Below are positions 16,304-25,021 of a stretch of 55,505 bases of DNA, piece by piece; the stretch's first letter is position 1; each line of letters starts with the position of its first letter. The DNA is taken from contig CAZEAP010000024.1 of the NCBI GenBank assembly GCA_964510315.1, positions 1 to 55,505 on the forward strand, read 5' to 3'. Source of the DNA: CAZEAP01 sp964510315. GTDB taxonomy: Bacteria; Planctomycetota; Brocadiia; SM23-32. The notes under the pieces were generated by a model. That model searched no databases. It was given only the letters and a program-made list of their open reading frames with translations, and was not told where the DNA came from. The translations under genes and the position numbers were made by a program.

Positions 16304-16314
16304 ACCGCGGACCC

Positions 16315-17127
16315 TCAGTCCGCCTCCCGCCTGCGGAGTTTCCTTTCCAGACGGTCGACCTTCCTCTCCAGCCTCTTGTGTGAACTCCTGAGGTCCACGA
16401 AGATGCGGCTGGTGATAAAGGCCGAATCGCGGCGTTCCAGGTCCTCCACGTCGTCTTCGAGGTTCAGCAGTCCCCGCTCCAGGGCGTCGGTGAGGTAGTA
16501 AAGTTCCTCGACCTGCCGGCCGACCTCCCGCATGGTGGACTGCAGCCCGCGGATGACTTCTTCGTGGCGACGGACGGTGGCCAGTTTCTCCTCAGCCAGT
16601 TCCTTCTCGATTCGGGCCAGTTCGGCCTCCTGGGCGGCCTTCTCGACCCGCTGCCTGCGAAGGGCCTCCTCCTGCCACTCCTTCCGTTCCTCGCTCAGGG
16701 CCTCCAGCCTCCGGCGGAAGCGTGCCCGCCGGTCCTCCTCGGCCGATTCCAGGGCCTTCCTGTAGGCCTGGCGTGCTTTGACGAAAAGCGTAGGCGCCTC
16801 CTCCAATTCCCAGGCTTTCTGCTGATAGTGTTCTCCCAGCATAGCGTAGTAATCGGCGGCAGGGATTGAATACCGGCGCACTTCCCGGATATTTTCCTTT
16901 CGGTATCCGATGGCTCCGCCGCCGAGGGACTCGATCCGGATGGTTTCCTCTGTCTCCCGGACCAACCGGCCCTTCACCCGGCGCGAATCCAGGGTGAGTT
17001 CCATCATTCGAACCGTGTCCCGGGTTTCCTCGGCAGGGGGCGCCTTCTGCCGGGCCGCGCGGACGCCAGAGCCGGCGGAGACCAGGATGACCACAGCCGC
17101 CAGGGCCAACATCGGACTTCTCTTCAT
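16315..17127 (-). CDS. Exported coiled-coil protein
   Basis: A 270-residue exported protein. A signal peptide of about 24 residues (LALAAVVILVSAGSGVRA) is followed by a small beta domain with MELTLDSRRVKGRLVRETEETIRIES, like the short domains that begin many planctomycete periplasmic proteins. From about residue 100 to the end it is almost entirely charged helix (Glu/Arg/Lys rich) with heptad pattern, predicted as a long coiled coil. GAGGTGGAG lies just before the ATG at 17127; an in-frame start 14 codons earlier lacks a ribosome site. It lies downstream of the REC-SpoIIE gene on the same strand with an 85-base gap. Function unknown; a structural or scaffold role is plausible. Confidence 0.75.
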   Translation of the reverse strand: MKRSPMLALAAVVILVSAGSGVRAARQKAPPAEETRDTVRMMELTLDSRRVKGRLVRETEETIRIESLGGGAIGYRKENIREVRRYSIPAADYYAMLGEHYQQKAWELEEAPTLFVKARQAYRKALESAEEDRRARFRRRLEALSEERKEWQEEALRRQRVEKAAQEAELARIEKELAEEKLATVRRHEEVIRGLQSTMREVGRQVEELYYLTDALERGLLNLEDDVEDLERRDSAFITSRIFVDLRSSHKRLERKVDRLERKLRRREAD

Positions 17128-17212
17128 CGGCTCCACCTCGCTTTCCCAATAGTATGTGTCTGGTTCCATTGTACGGGTCGGGGAAGCTCGGCGACAGTTC
17201 GGGTGGAGCGGC

Positions 17213-18448
17213 TCAGTGGACTTCGACGGTGATCAGGCAGACGTCGTCAGGGCGGCGGGCGCTGCCCATGAACTCGTCCGTCTCGGTAACGATCCTCTGG
17301 ATCAAGTCGCGCGGGATCAGGTGGGTGTTCCGGGCAACCAGTTGCTGCATCCGTTCGAGCCCGAACATCTCGCCTTCCTCGCTGATCACCTCGTATGCTC
17401 CGTCGGTGAAGGCCAGGACGATGTCGCCCACGGAGAGCTGCTTCTCTGTGGTGGGATAGTCCGGATCACTGACGAAACCCAGGGCCGGGCCGGCCTCCTC
17501 CAGAGCCATAATGGGTTCGGCGGTCATGTGTTCCTTGCTGACCACCAGGGGGCGGGGATGCCCGGCGTTGGCGATGGTGAGGCTGCGGTTGTCGCCGTCG
17601 ATCACTATCAGCACCGCGGTGGCGTAGATCTGCGGGCTCATCCGGCCCAACACGCTGCGGAAGCGGGAGTTGAAGTCCTTCAAGGCGTCGCTGGGCGTCT
17701 TGTCGCTCAGGTCGATGTATTCGATGACGGCTTTGACCATGCTGGAGACCAGCGCCGCCCGCACACCATGCCCGCTGACGTCCGCCACGAAGATGGTTGC
17801 CCGCCCCTCTCCCATGCCCCGGAGGGTGAACACGTCGCCGCCGACCGCCTCGGCGGGGGCGTACTTGTGGGAGAAGCTGACGTTCTCCACCCGCGGATAC
17901 TGCTGGGGCAGGAGTGCCTCCTGCAGGCGGTGGGCCATCTCCATGCCCTGCTCCAGCTCCCGGTTGCGCGCCGTCAGTTCCTGGTTGAGGCGATCGAGGC
18001 GTTCGTTGACTTCGAGGAGCTGGCGGTTCTGCTCGGCCACTTTATCGTGCAGCTCCTTCAGCCGAAGCACCATGCGGATCCGGCTGAGCAGCTCAAGGCG
18101 CCGGAACGGGCGGCTCACGAACCCGTCGGCGCCGATCTCCAGCGCCGTCGCGGCGTCCCCCCTTCCGTCTTCGGTCAGGACGATCACGGGGAGGGCCTCG
18201 GTCTCGGGGCGGGACCGGAGTTCGCTGCAGAACTGGGCGCCCTCGGCGTCCGGAGTGCCGATGTCCAGCAGCACCAGGTCCGGGGAATCGGCGCGGATCT
18301 TCTCCAGCGCCGCCTCCGTATCCCAGCTCTGCACCAGATCGTAGCCGGCGTCGCCGAGCCGCTGGTTCAACACCTCGACGTCCTCCGGCGTGTCAGTGAC
18401 GACCAGAATCGTCTTCCGGAGCGTCCCTGAGTTCTGTTCTTCGCCCAT
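17213..18448 (-). CDS. Response regulator with SpoIIE/PP2C phosphatase output
   Basis: A 411-residue RsbU/RssB-like protein. A receiver domain (~10-130) holds the phospho-acceptor D62 in LVLLDIG. A coiled-coil linker follows (~130-185), then a SpoIIE-type serine phosphatase (~190-410) with GGDVFTL, FVADVSGHGVRAALVSSM and the late SVGDIVLAFTDGAYEV. Such proteins usually dephosphorylate an anti-anti-sigma factor and so control alternative sigma factors. No STAS or anti-sigma gene is adjacent. The receiver's conserved Lys (normally KPF) is Arg here, in VSRPF, which may change the phosphorylation response. Confidence 0.9.
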   Translation of the reverse strand: MGEEQNSGTLRKTILVVTDTPEDVEVLNQRLGDAGYDLVQSWDTEAALEKIRADSPDLVLLDIGTPDAEGAQFCSELRSRPETEALPVIVLTEDGRGDAATALEIGADGFVSRPFRRLELLSRIRMVLRLKELHDKVAEQNRQLLEVNERLDRLNQELTARNRELEQGMEMAHRLQEALLPQQYPRVENVSFSHKYAPAEAVGGDVFTLRGMGEGRATIFVADVSGHGVRAALVSSMVKAVIEYIDLSDKTPSDALKDFNSRFRSVLGRMSPQIYATAVLIVIDGDNRSLTIANAGHPRPLVVSKEHMTAEPIMALEEAGPALGFVSDPDYPTTEKQLSVGDIVLAFTDGAYEVISEEGEMFGLERMQQLVARNTHLIPRDLIQRIVTETDEFMGSARRPDDVCLITVEVH

Positions 18449-18486
18449 GGTGAGCCACCCGTAAAGCTGTGTCGCCCTAACTCTAT

Positions 18487-18514
18487 CTTATAGGGGCGCC
18501 TCAGCCGAAGACAA
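18487..18514 (-). promoter_or_regulatory. Promoter candidate of the REC-SpoIIE gene
   Basis: TTGTCT (18509-18514) and TATAAG (18487-18492) on the minus strand are 16 bases apart. The -35 box sits in the loop of a hairpin, CTCAGCC/GGCTGAG, at 18500-18522, just after the upstream gene. The hairpin has no T-run, so it is not a clear terminator. Confidence 0.4.
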
Positions 18515-18540
18515 GGCTGAGAGAAAGGTTCAAAACACCG

Positions 18541-19356
18541 TCAGGGAAGGTAATCGAGGGGATTGACAAAGCGCTCCTTGCGGAAAAGTCGGAAGGCAAC
18601 CTGGGGTCGATCGGCCGCCCCGGACGTGCCGACCGTCCCAATGGGCTCTCCCTTCCCGACGCGGTCTCCCTTCTCCACCAGGATACGGCCCAGGTGCCCG
18701 TACCAGCTCACCCGGTCCCCGGAGTGGGCCGCGGCCACCACGTTGCCCCAGCCGTCACCGCCGGGGCGACCCCCGATGACGGCTATGACCCGTCCGGACG
18801 CGGCGGCGCAGACCTCGGTGCCCGGGGGCGCTCCGACGGCGATGCCCGCCTCCGGCAGTCCCCGGAGGACGTCGCCGTATCTCCGAAGAAGCGTCCCTGT
18901 GGTGGGCCACCAGAAGGTGGACGACGGGTGGCCCCTGTGCAGGTCGCTGTCGCTGACCCGTCGCGGCGCCGAGGGCCGAACCGGCTCCGGGCTCGCTTCA
19001 TGTGCCGGCTCGGGCAGCGCGGGGACCTTCACCCCGGGCACGTGGCGCACGTAGAGCAGCTCTCCAACCCGGAGGCTGGTAGGGTCCTCCACCTCGTTGT
19101 CTTCGGCTATTACTTCCCAGGGCACCTGGAAGCGCGCCTGCAGGGAGATGAGGGTGTCGCCCGGCCGGACCTGGTAGACGAAGTACTCGGTGGGCTGCAC
19201 CGTCTTGGTGGAGAGGTCGGGGGGCTCGGCCGGGGGGGACGGGGCGGAAGCCGGCCCGGCACAGCCGAGCAGTCCGGCCACGGCGAGCAGCAGGATGATC
19301 CCAGTCGGAGGTTTCCGCCTCCGGCCTCTATGGGGCGCGGCGGGGGCTCCGCTCAT
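18541..19356 (-). CDS. LysM lipoprotein with degenerate LytM (M23) domain
   Basis: A 271-residue NlpD/EnvC-like envelope protein. A lipobox LLGC puts the lipid on C32. A LysM domain (~58-104) starts YQVRPGDTLISLQARF. A LytM/M23 domain fills ~150-271. Three zinc ligands are lost: the usual HxGxD segment reads EAGIA (H to E169, D to A173) and the final HxH reads QVA (252-254), while Y219-G-H221-L is kept. It therefore cannot be a normal endopeptidase and is more likely an amidase activator. The ATG at 19356 has AAGGA at good spacing. An alternative start at 19407 overlaps the upstream HEAT-lipoprotein stop by four bases. Confidence 0.85.
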   Translation of the reverse strand: MSGAPAAPHRGRRRKPPTGIILLLAVAGLLGCAGPASAPSPPAEPPDLSTKTVQPTEYFVYQVRPGDTLISLQARFQVPWEVIAEDNEVEDPTSLRVGELLYVRHVPGVKVPALPEPAHEASPEPVRPSAPRRVSDSDLHRGHPSSTFWWPTTGTLLRRYGDVLRGLPEAGIAVGAPPGTEVCAAASGRVIAVIGGRPGGDGWGNVVAAAHSGDRVSWYGHLGRILVEKGDRVGKGEPIGTVGTSGAADRPQVAFRLFRKERFVNPLDYLP

Positions 19357-19403
19357 CCGTTGTCCTTTCCGGCTGAGGGGGAGAGTCGGCGGCGTTGAGC
19401 CGT

Positions 19404-21392
19404 TCATGATCCCAGGCGAATCTTCAGTTCCTCGATGCGGTTCTTCAGTTCCTCGCCGATGTCTTGCCCCGCCGCAGTCTCGACGGATTCAATGAGAGCC
19501 CGCGCCTCTTCCATCCGATTTTGCTCGACAAACTGCCCGGCCACCTCCACCGCCAGCTCCAGCATGCCCGGCTCCGTCCCGGCGGGCAGCCATTCCTGAA
19601 GGGTTTCGACGACCCGCTCGGTCTGCCCGGCCTTCATCCAACAGCGTATCAGGGCGGCCCGGACTTCGGCGTCTGCGTGGCCCGAAGCGATGAGCTGCCG
19701 GTAGAGGGCGGCCGCCCCGGCATAGTCGCCTTTTTCCTTCAGCATCTGTGCCAGTTTGCTGCGGGCGGGGGCGACCCTATCGCCCGCCCCCGGTTCGGCG
19801 CCGTACCGGTCGATGACCCGCTCGAGGACCTGCCGGGCTTCTTCGCGGAGTCCGTTCTCCCGGAACGCACCGGCGATGACCATCATTCGCTCGCAGCTTC
19901 CCCGGGCCAGCATCAGGAGGGCGGACGCCGCCTTCTCGCGGACTCGTTCAACCGGGTCCCCCAATGCCTGGCGGAGCGCCGGCACTCCGGCGGGCTGGCC
20001 GAGTTCGCCCAGCGTGCTGGCCGCTATGGCCCGCACCCTGGCGCTTTCGTCCGCCCGCAGGATCTCCGATATGCGGGGAACGGCGCGGGTGGCCCCGAGC
20101 TTCCGCAGGCCCTCCACCGCGAACCAGCGGACGTTTTCGGCCGGATCGTCCAGGGCGGCCATCAGGGCCGACCGGCTCTCCTCCGAGCCCACCTTGCCGA
20201 GCATGTTGGCCACCGTAACGCGCACCTCGCGGTGGGGCGACTTCCTGAGAAGTTCCTCCAGCCTGGGCACCGCTTCCTGACCCGCGGAGGCGGAAACCCC
20301 TTCGGCGGCCATGGCCAGCACTTCGGGATTCTCATCCTGGAGGGCTTTGCTGATGAGCAGGTTGCGGTATTCTCCCTCCGCCTCCTGGATGAACCGCATG
20401 ACGTTGACTCGAACGCTGTCCTCAGGGGCGTCGAGGGCATCCCTGAGCAGAGTGTAGACCCGCTTGTCGTCCAGCACACCTGCCGGCGTCTCCCCCTCGG
20501 GCAGGGCGGCCAGCCGGAAGGCCGCATACCGCCTGACGACGGCGTGTTCGCTGTGCAGGGCTTCCAGCAGGAGTCCGAGCGTCTCCCGCTCCGGCGCCTC
20601 CACTAACGCCATGAGTTCCTCACGCTCCTCCTTGAGCTGCTCGAGTCGTCGCGAGTGTGCGCGGAGTTCGCCCGAGGCGACCCGCAGGTGTTCTTCCAGG
20701 ACATCCTTGCGGGATTTGTGCGAATTGGCCTCCCACCAGGCCCGCCACCTTGGCGGGTCCAGGGGAAGGTCTCGTGCGGAGATGTATCGGAGAGCCCCCC
20801 AGGCGGCCAGCCGGGTCTGCTCTCGCTCGCTCTGCAGCCCCTCCAGCAGAACCGGCACGGCCTGCACCGCAAGCCCGTTGCCGAGGGCCCGGTAGATCAG
20901 CTCCCTCTGGGAGGGACTGGTTTCCGGAGCGCGTGCGAGGGCCATCATCTGCTCCACTTCCTCCGGGCGCGTGAACCGGGCGAGGGCCTGGGCGGCGGCC
21001 TCCTGCACGAGCGCGGCCGGGTCCCGGGTTGCGGCCAGTACGGCGTCGAAGCAGCGATGATCCTCGCAGAACTCGACCGCCCGCACCATGCTCGCCCGAA
21101 CGGCGGGCTCCTGGGCCCGCTGGAGCGCTTCCCGCACGGCCTGCACGCCGGCCGGATGGTCCATCGACAGGAGGGCTACGGCGGCCTGCCTGCGGACCTC
21201 GGCATCGGGCGAGCGAAGCCGGCTTTCCGCCTGGGCGAAACGTTCCCGCTCCAGCTCGGTCAGAACCGGGCCTTCCGGAACTTGCTCCGCAGGGCCGGCA
21301 CAGCCGAAAATCCCTGCCAAAAGCACCAGAGAACAAACTACCGCCGCCGCCGCAGAGCGGTGCCGTCCGGACCGATCAAATTGTTTGGACAT
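19404..21392 (-). CDS. HEAT-repeat lipoprotein
   Basis: A 662-residue lipoprotein (signal ending IFGC, C31). It is built mostly of HEAT/PBS-type helical repeats: units with the pattern 'DPAENVRWFAVEGLRKLG' recur from ~55 to ~500. The C-terminal ~150 residues switch to TPR-like helices (KGDYAGAAALYRQLIASGHADAEVRAAL). Such solenoids act as protein-binding scaffolds. GAGGAG lies nine bases before the ATG and a good promoter lies upstream. The stop is within 50 bases of the start of the LysM/LytM-like lipoprotein, so the two are probably co-expressed and may cooperate in cell-wall or envelope assembly. No enzymatic motif is seen. Confidence 0.82.
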   Translation of the reverse strand: MSKQFDRSGRHRSAAAAVVCSLVLLAGIFGCAGPAEQVPEGPVLTELERERFAQAESRLRSPDAEVRRQAAVALLSMDHPAGVQAVREALQRAQEPAVRASMVRAVEFCEDHRCFDAVLAATRDPAALVQEAAAQALARFTRPEEVEQMMALARAPETSPSQRELIYRALGNGLAVQAVPVLLEGLQSEREQTRLAAWGALRYISARDLPLDPPRWRAWWEANSHKSRKDVLEEHLRVASGELRAHSRRLEQLKEEREELMALVEAPERETLGLLLEALHSEHAVVRRYAAFRLAALPEGETPAGVLDDKRVYTLLRDALDAPEDSVRVNVMRFIQEAEGEYRNLLISKALQDENPEVLAMAAEGVSASAGQEAVPRLEELLRKSPHREVRVTVANMLGKVGSEESRSALMAALDDPAENVRWFAVEGLRKLGATRAVPRISEILRADESARVRAIAASTLGELGQPAGVPALRQALGDPVERVREKAASALLMLARGSCERMMVIAGAFRENGLREEARQVLERVIDRYGAEPGAGDRVAPARSKLAQMLKEKGDYAGAAALYRQLIASGHADAEVRAALIRCWMKAGQTERVVETLQEWLPAGTEPGMLELAVEVAGQFVEQNRMEEARALIESVETAAGQDIGEELKNRIEELKIRLGS

Positions 21393-21428
21393 TGATAGAC
21401 TCCTCGCCCGCCGTTATCGTAGATTTGC

Positions 21429-21457
21429 ATGTTACTGCATGGCAGCGGCAAGGTCAA
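21429..21457 (-). promoter_or_regulatory. Promoter of the HEAT/LytM-like lipoprotein operon
   Basis: TTGACC (21452-21457) and TAACAT (21429-21434) on the minus strand are exactly 17 bases apart. The transcript would start about 30 bases before the ATG. The boxes lie in the divergent region shared with the DUF3108 gene. Confidence 0.5.
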
Positions 21458-21491
21458 TTCAACCGGGCGCCGGCCCGAACGGAGCGGGCGT

Positions 21492-22337
21492 ATGAGACCG
21501 GGTCTGGGTCAAAAGGCGGCCTTCTGGGCCGGGGCGCTCGTCGGCATCGCCGTAGCCCTTCTCATAATGAGCCTCGTCCCGGAACCGCGCCCCCCCGTCG
21601 GACGCGCACGCTCCGGACCGGTTCCGCCTTCCCACGCCCTGCCGATAGCTCCGGGGCAGCGTCTGCGCTACGTGATCGGCTGGGAGAAGGTGCCCGCCGG
21701 CACCGTCATCATCTCTCAGCGTATCTCCCGCAAAGGGGGAGGCCGCCGGCTGGAGGTCCACTACCAGGCCAGAACGAGCCGGGCCGTCGACGCAATATGG
21801 CGGTTCCGGGCGGCGGGCATGACCATCATCGATCCCGAAACCAGGCTGCCCCTGAGCGTGGCCCTGGTCACGCGGGAGGGGGAAGAGGAGAAGCACAGAA
21901 CGATCGTCTTCAACCACGCCGCCGGGCGCGCAACCATCAAGGAGTTCGAGGTCGGAGAGGGCGAGAGGGAGAGCTGGACGGTGCCGATCGACTCCACGAT
22001 GGACGTTGCTTCGGCCCTGCTGCTGCTCGGCCGGGCGGGGAAAGCCCGCTCCCTGAGACTCCTTGCCGGGGACGAACTCTACGAGGTCAGCGTGCGGCCC
22101 GCCGGGCAGGAGCGCCTCGAGGTGCCCGCCGGAACTTTTCCCGCACGAAAATGGCTGGTCGACGTGCGGAGCGTGCCCGCCGAGGATGAGTTCAGCCCTC
22201 CGGTCACCTACTCCGGGCGCGCGTGGGTCGCCCGCGATTCGGGGCTGCCCCTTCGGCTCGAAGCGGACGTCCTGTTGGGTCGCATCACGATTCGCCTGGC
22301 GGCGCGGGAGCCGGAGGGCGCGCCCGGTGGGAGATAG
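21492..22337 (+). CDS. DUF3108-type membrane-anchored protein
   Basis: A 281-residue protein with one N-terminal membrane anchor (~10-28) and an exported beta-rich domain. The pattern GQRLRYVIGWEKVPAGTVIIS at the start of the domain and the ending YSGRAWVARDSGLPLRLEADV...GRITIRL are typical of DUF3108. This family is found in envelopes of Gram-negative bacteria, with no known reaction. It is divergent from the HEAT lipoprotein and convergent with the large solenoid gene, whose stop is eight bases away. GGAGCGGG lies before the ATG. The domain assignment rests on pattern alone. Confidence 0.78.
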   Translation: MRPGLGQKAAFWAGALVGIAVALLIMSLVPEPRPPVGRARSGPVPPSHALPIAPGQRLRYVIGWEKVPAGTVIISQRISRKGGGRRLEVHYQARTSRAVDAIWRFRAAGMTIIDPETRLPLSVALVTREGEEEKHRTIVFNHAAGRATIKEFEVGEGERESWTVPIDSTMDVASALLLLGRAGKARSLRLLAGDELYEVSVRPAGQERLEVPAGTFPARKWLVDVRSVPAEDEFSPPVTYSGRAWVARDSGLPLRLEADVLLGRITIRLAAREPEGAPGGR

Positions 22338-22345
22338 CGGAGCGT

Positions 22346-24967
22346 TTACGCAGAGGGCTCCGAGCGAACCAGCCCGAAGACCTTGGCCAGTCGTTCGTCG
22401 ATTTCCTTCTTTTGGGCAGGGGAGACATCGGCGCACTCTCGCAGCCGGAGCAGGGGTTCCCGGACTTCGGCCATGCCGTCCCTGAGGCCGCTGAAGAGCG
22501 CCTGAAGGGTGCGCTCGCGAAGCTTTCTAACCTTTTCCTCATCCGCCCGCAGGGCTTCGTTGGCGGCGATCCTTCCGGCGGCCTTCAGAAGGGCCAGCCG
22601 CCGCTCCTCGTCCTGCAGATCAGCCTGTTTCCATTCGGCGAGCATCTCGTTGCCGGTTTCCACTGCCAGGTCATGCATGTCGGGACTCAGCTCCGGGAGG
22701 GAGCAGATCTGCCCGAGCCCCTGGATGACGCGTATCTTATTGAGGAAGCGTCTGAGGGAGGCCCCGAGTCGGACCCGCATCTGGACGGTGGCCTCCTCGG
22801 AGCAGGCCGCGCTGCACATGGCGCGGACCAGGGCTTCTATGGCAGCCGGGCCCCAGACGATGCGCACCTTCGAGACCCCTTCCCACAACACCAGCAGACG
22901 CTTGACGATGCGGGCGCGCATGTCGGCGGACGCCTGAGGGCTGACGCAGATGGCCTCCAGTCCCCGCACCGCCGCCGGAACCGCCCGGATGTCGAACTGA
23001 ACCTGCCGGCCGAATTTGTAGACGGTGCCGGTTTCGGTCTCCTTCTGCACGCCGATGCCCGTGGGCGCCTCGTACCGCACGATGGCGTCGAACAGTTCGA
23101 ATAGTTCTTCCTGCCGGGGCCGGCTCGCGTTGGGGGCGCCCCCCATCACGGCCAGGGCGTCCAGGGCATCCATTGTGTAAGGAACGCGCCAGAGCTTTTC
23201 CCTCAGTTTTGCAAGGGTAGCCTCGAAGCGGTCCTTCCCCCACCGGGTGTGGCCGCAGATGGCGGCCAGCGTCATGGCCCATCCCCCGCGCTTGATGCTC
23301 TCCTCTTCGAGCATGGACTCGCAGAGGGCGTGAATGTCGCTGAGCAGCTCCGCTTCGACCTCATCGGGCTGCTTCTCGATTATGCCGGCCAGCACGAGGG
23401 CGGCCCTCTCGGCGGGGTCGGAGGGGTAGTTGTTGCGCATGAACTCATAGGCCGGCCGCACCGCCGGTTGCCCGATCCGCTGGAGGGTGTCCTGGATGAC
23501 GTCCAGTGTGTCGGGCAGTTCCAGCTCCGTCATCAAGGCCAACAACTCCCGCGAGACCTCCTGCTGGAGTTCGCTCGGCACAGCCGGGTCGGCGAGGACG
23601 GAGGTCTGCACGACGTTGCAGCGGGTCACCGTGTCGGCCAGTTTCAGCAGGTCCAGAAGCACCCTCACGCTCCGCACCAGGGTCTCCTCCGAGACGGTGC
23701 TTTCCGTGCAGACGACATCCAGCAGGCGGGTGAACTCCGACCTCTGCACCCCGGCGGCCTCATCGATGCGTTCCAGCACGACCAGGGCCGCGGCCTCTCC
23801 CATGCGGACCAGCGCGTAGCGCAGCTTGGCCTTCTCACTTTCCGGCAGGTCGGGGTCGGCCAGCGCCTCGACAGCCCTCTCGGCCAGTTCCTCCGGGCGT
23901 TGCTGGGTGCGGGCGAACTCCTCGCTCATGCTCAGCAGCAGGCTTCGGATGCGGGCATTCTCCGAACGCTCCAGCTCCCGCCACAGCAGGTCGGCTATCG
24001 CCTCGGGCGCCTCCGCCGCGCAGGCCTCAAAGGTTTCCTCCACCTCCCGTCGCAGCTCGTCGAAGTTCCGCGCCAACTGCCGGAGCGTCGCCTCCACGAA
24101 CCTCTCGGTTTTCTGATAGTTGCTGACCAGAAGTCCCGCCGATTCGGCTACCAGCCCCAGGATCTCGTCGATCACTTCCACGTCGCGATTCTGTTCCAGC
24201 ACCTCCAGCAGAACGGCCAATATCAGGGAAGCCTCACCTCTCTCGGCCTCTCCCAGCAGGGCGCCGAGGCGGCGGATGGCGTAGATGGTGTCCTCGGGGG
24301 ATTCGGTGAAGAGCTTACGGACGGCCTCGGCCATGTCCGAGCGGAAGCCGATTTGCTCCAGCGAGCGCACCGCTTCTCTGCGCAGCTTCGGGCCGGCTTC
24401 CCGGTCGGTCAGGACGTTGGCGAAGATGGTGGCCTTCTGGGCGCCCTCCATGGGGGCAAAGACCAGCTTGCGGAGGGCCTCTATTCTTTCCTCCGGGTTC
24501 TGGCTGGTCAGGACGTCCAACTTCAGGCGGGCCACCTCCTCGGCGCCGAAAAGCTCCTGCGTCTCCCGCGTGCTGATCTCGCCCGGCTCCCTGCGCACCA
24601 GGCTCAGTTCCCCCTCCGAGGTTTCGGCGCCCTCCGGGCGTGCGCCCTCAGCCAGCAGGTCGTCCTCCAGGCAGATCGTGCGCCACCCTTCCTCCGACTC
24701 GGCCACCCGCAGCAACGCGGCTTCCTCGAAGCCCAGCTCGGCGGCCCGGGAGCGCAGATACTCCTCGGTGACGGCCTCTTGACCTTCCAGCAGGTCGGGG
24801 TCCAGAAGGAGCCGTGCCAGGGGTTCGCGGCTGCCGGCCTCCTCCAGGATCGTACCCGTTACGTCCACCTGGCGAGACAGCAGAGCCACCGCCCGCGTGG
24901 CCAGCCTGCGGCCGATGCCGTAGCGGGCCATCAGCGCTTCGAGGTCTTTGTCTCTCTCGCCTCTCAT
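22346..24967 (-). CDS. Large alpha-solenoid protein of unknown function
   Basis: An 873-residue cytoplasmic-type protein (no signal peptide). It is almost wholly helical, with degenerate HEAT/ARM-like repeats from ~100 to the end, for example REAVRSLEQIGFRSDMAEAV and ARIVKRLLVLWEGVSKVRIV. The first ~80 residues contain a different helical module rich in Leu and Glu. No catalytic motif is visible. It starts 54 bases after purM on the same strand, so it may share the strong purM promoter. The ribosome site is weak. A binding or scaffold role is likely, but I cannot name a partner. Confidence 0.75.
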   Translation of the reverse strand: MRGERDKDLEALMARYGIGRRLATRAVALLSRQVDVTGTILEEAGSREPLARLLLDPDLLEGQEAVTEEYLRSRAAELGFEEAALLRVAESEEGWRTICLEDDLLAEGARPEGAETSEGELSLVRREPGEISTRETQELFGAEEVARLKLDVLTSQNPEERIEALRKLVFAPMEGAQKATIFANVLTDREAGPKLRREAVRSLEQIGFRSDMAEAVRKLFTESPEDTIYAIRRLGALLGEAERGEASLILAVLLEVLEQNRDVEVIDEILGLVAESAGLLVSNYQKTERFVEATLRQLARNFDELRREVEETFEACAAEAPEAIADLLWRELERSENARIRSLLLSMSEEFARTQQRPEELAERAVEALADPDLPESEKAKLRYALVRMGEAAALVVLERIDEAAGVQRSEFTRLLDVVCTESTVSEETLVRSVRVLLDLLKLADTVTRCNVVQTSVLADPAVPSELQQEVSRELLALMTELELPDTLDVIQDTLQRIGQPAVRPAYEFMRNNYPSDPAERAALVLAGIIEKQPDEVEAELLSDIHALCESMLEEESIKRGGWAMTLAAICGHTRWGKDRFEATLAKLREKLWRVPYTMDALDALAVMGGAPNASRPRQEELFELFDAIVRYEAPTGIGVQKETETGTVYKFGRQVQFDIRAVPAAVRGLEAICVSPQASADMRARIVKRLLVLWEGVSKVRIVWGPAAIEALVRAMCSAACSEEATVQMRVRLGASLRRFLNKIRVIQGLGQICSLPELSPDMHDLAVETGNEMLAEWKQADLQDEERRLALLKAAGRIAANEALRADEEKVRKLRERTLQALFSGLRDGMAEVREPLLRLRECADVSPAQKKEIDERLAKVFGLVRSEPSA

Positions 24968-25021
24968 GGCCTTGCAGCGGGGGGATGTGTTCGGGTTCAG
25001 GCTTTCGCGGCGTTGCCGCGC

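Noticed and set aside
18500..18522. Rho-independent terminator after the LytM-like gene
   Set aside because: The hairpin CTCAGCC/GGCTGAG has no following T-run and overlaps a promoter candidate.
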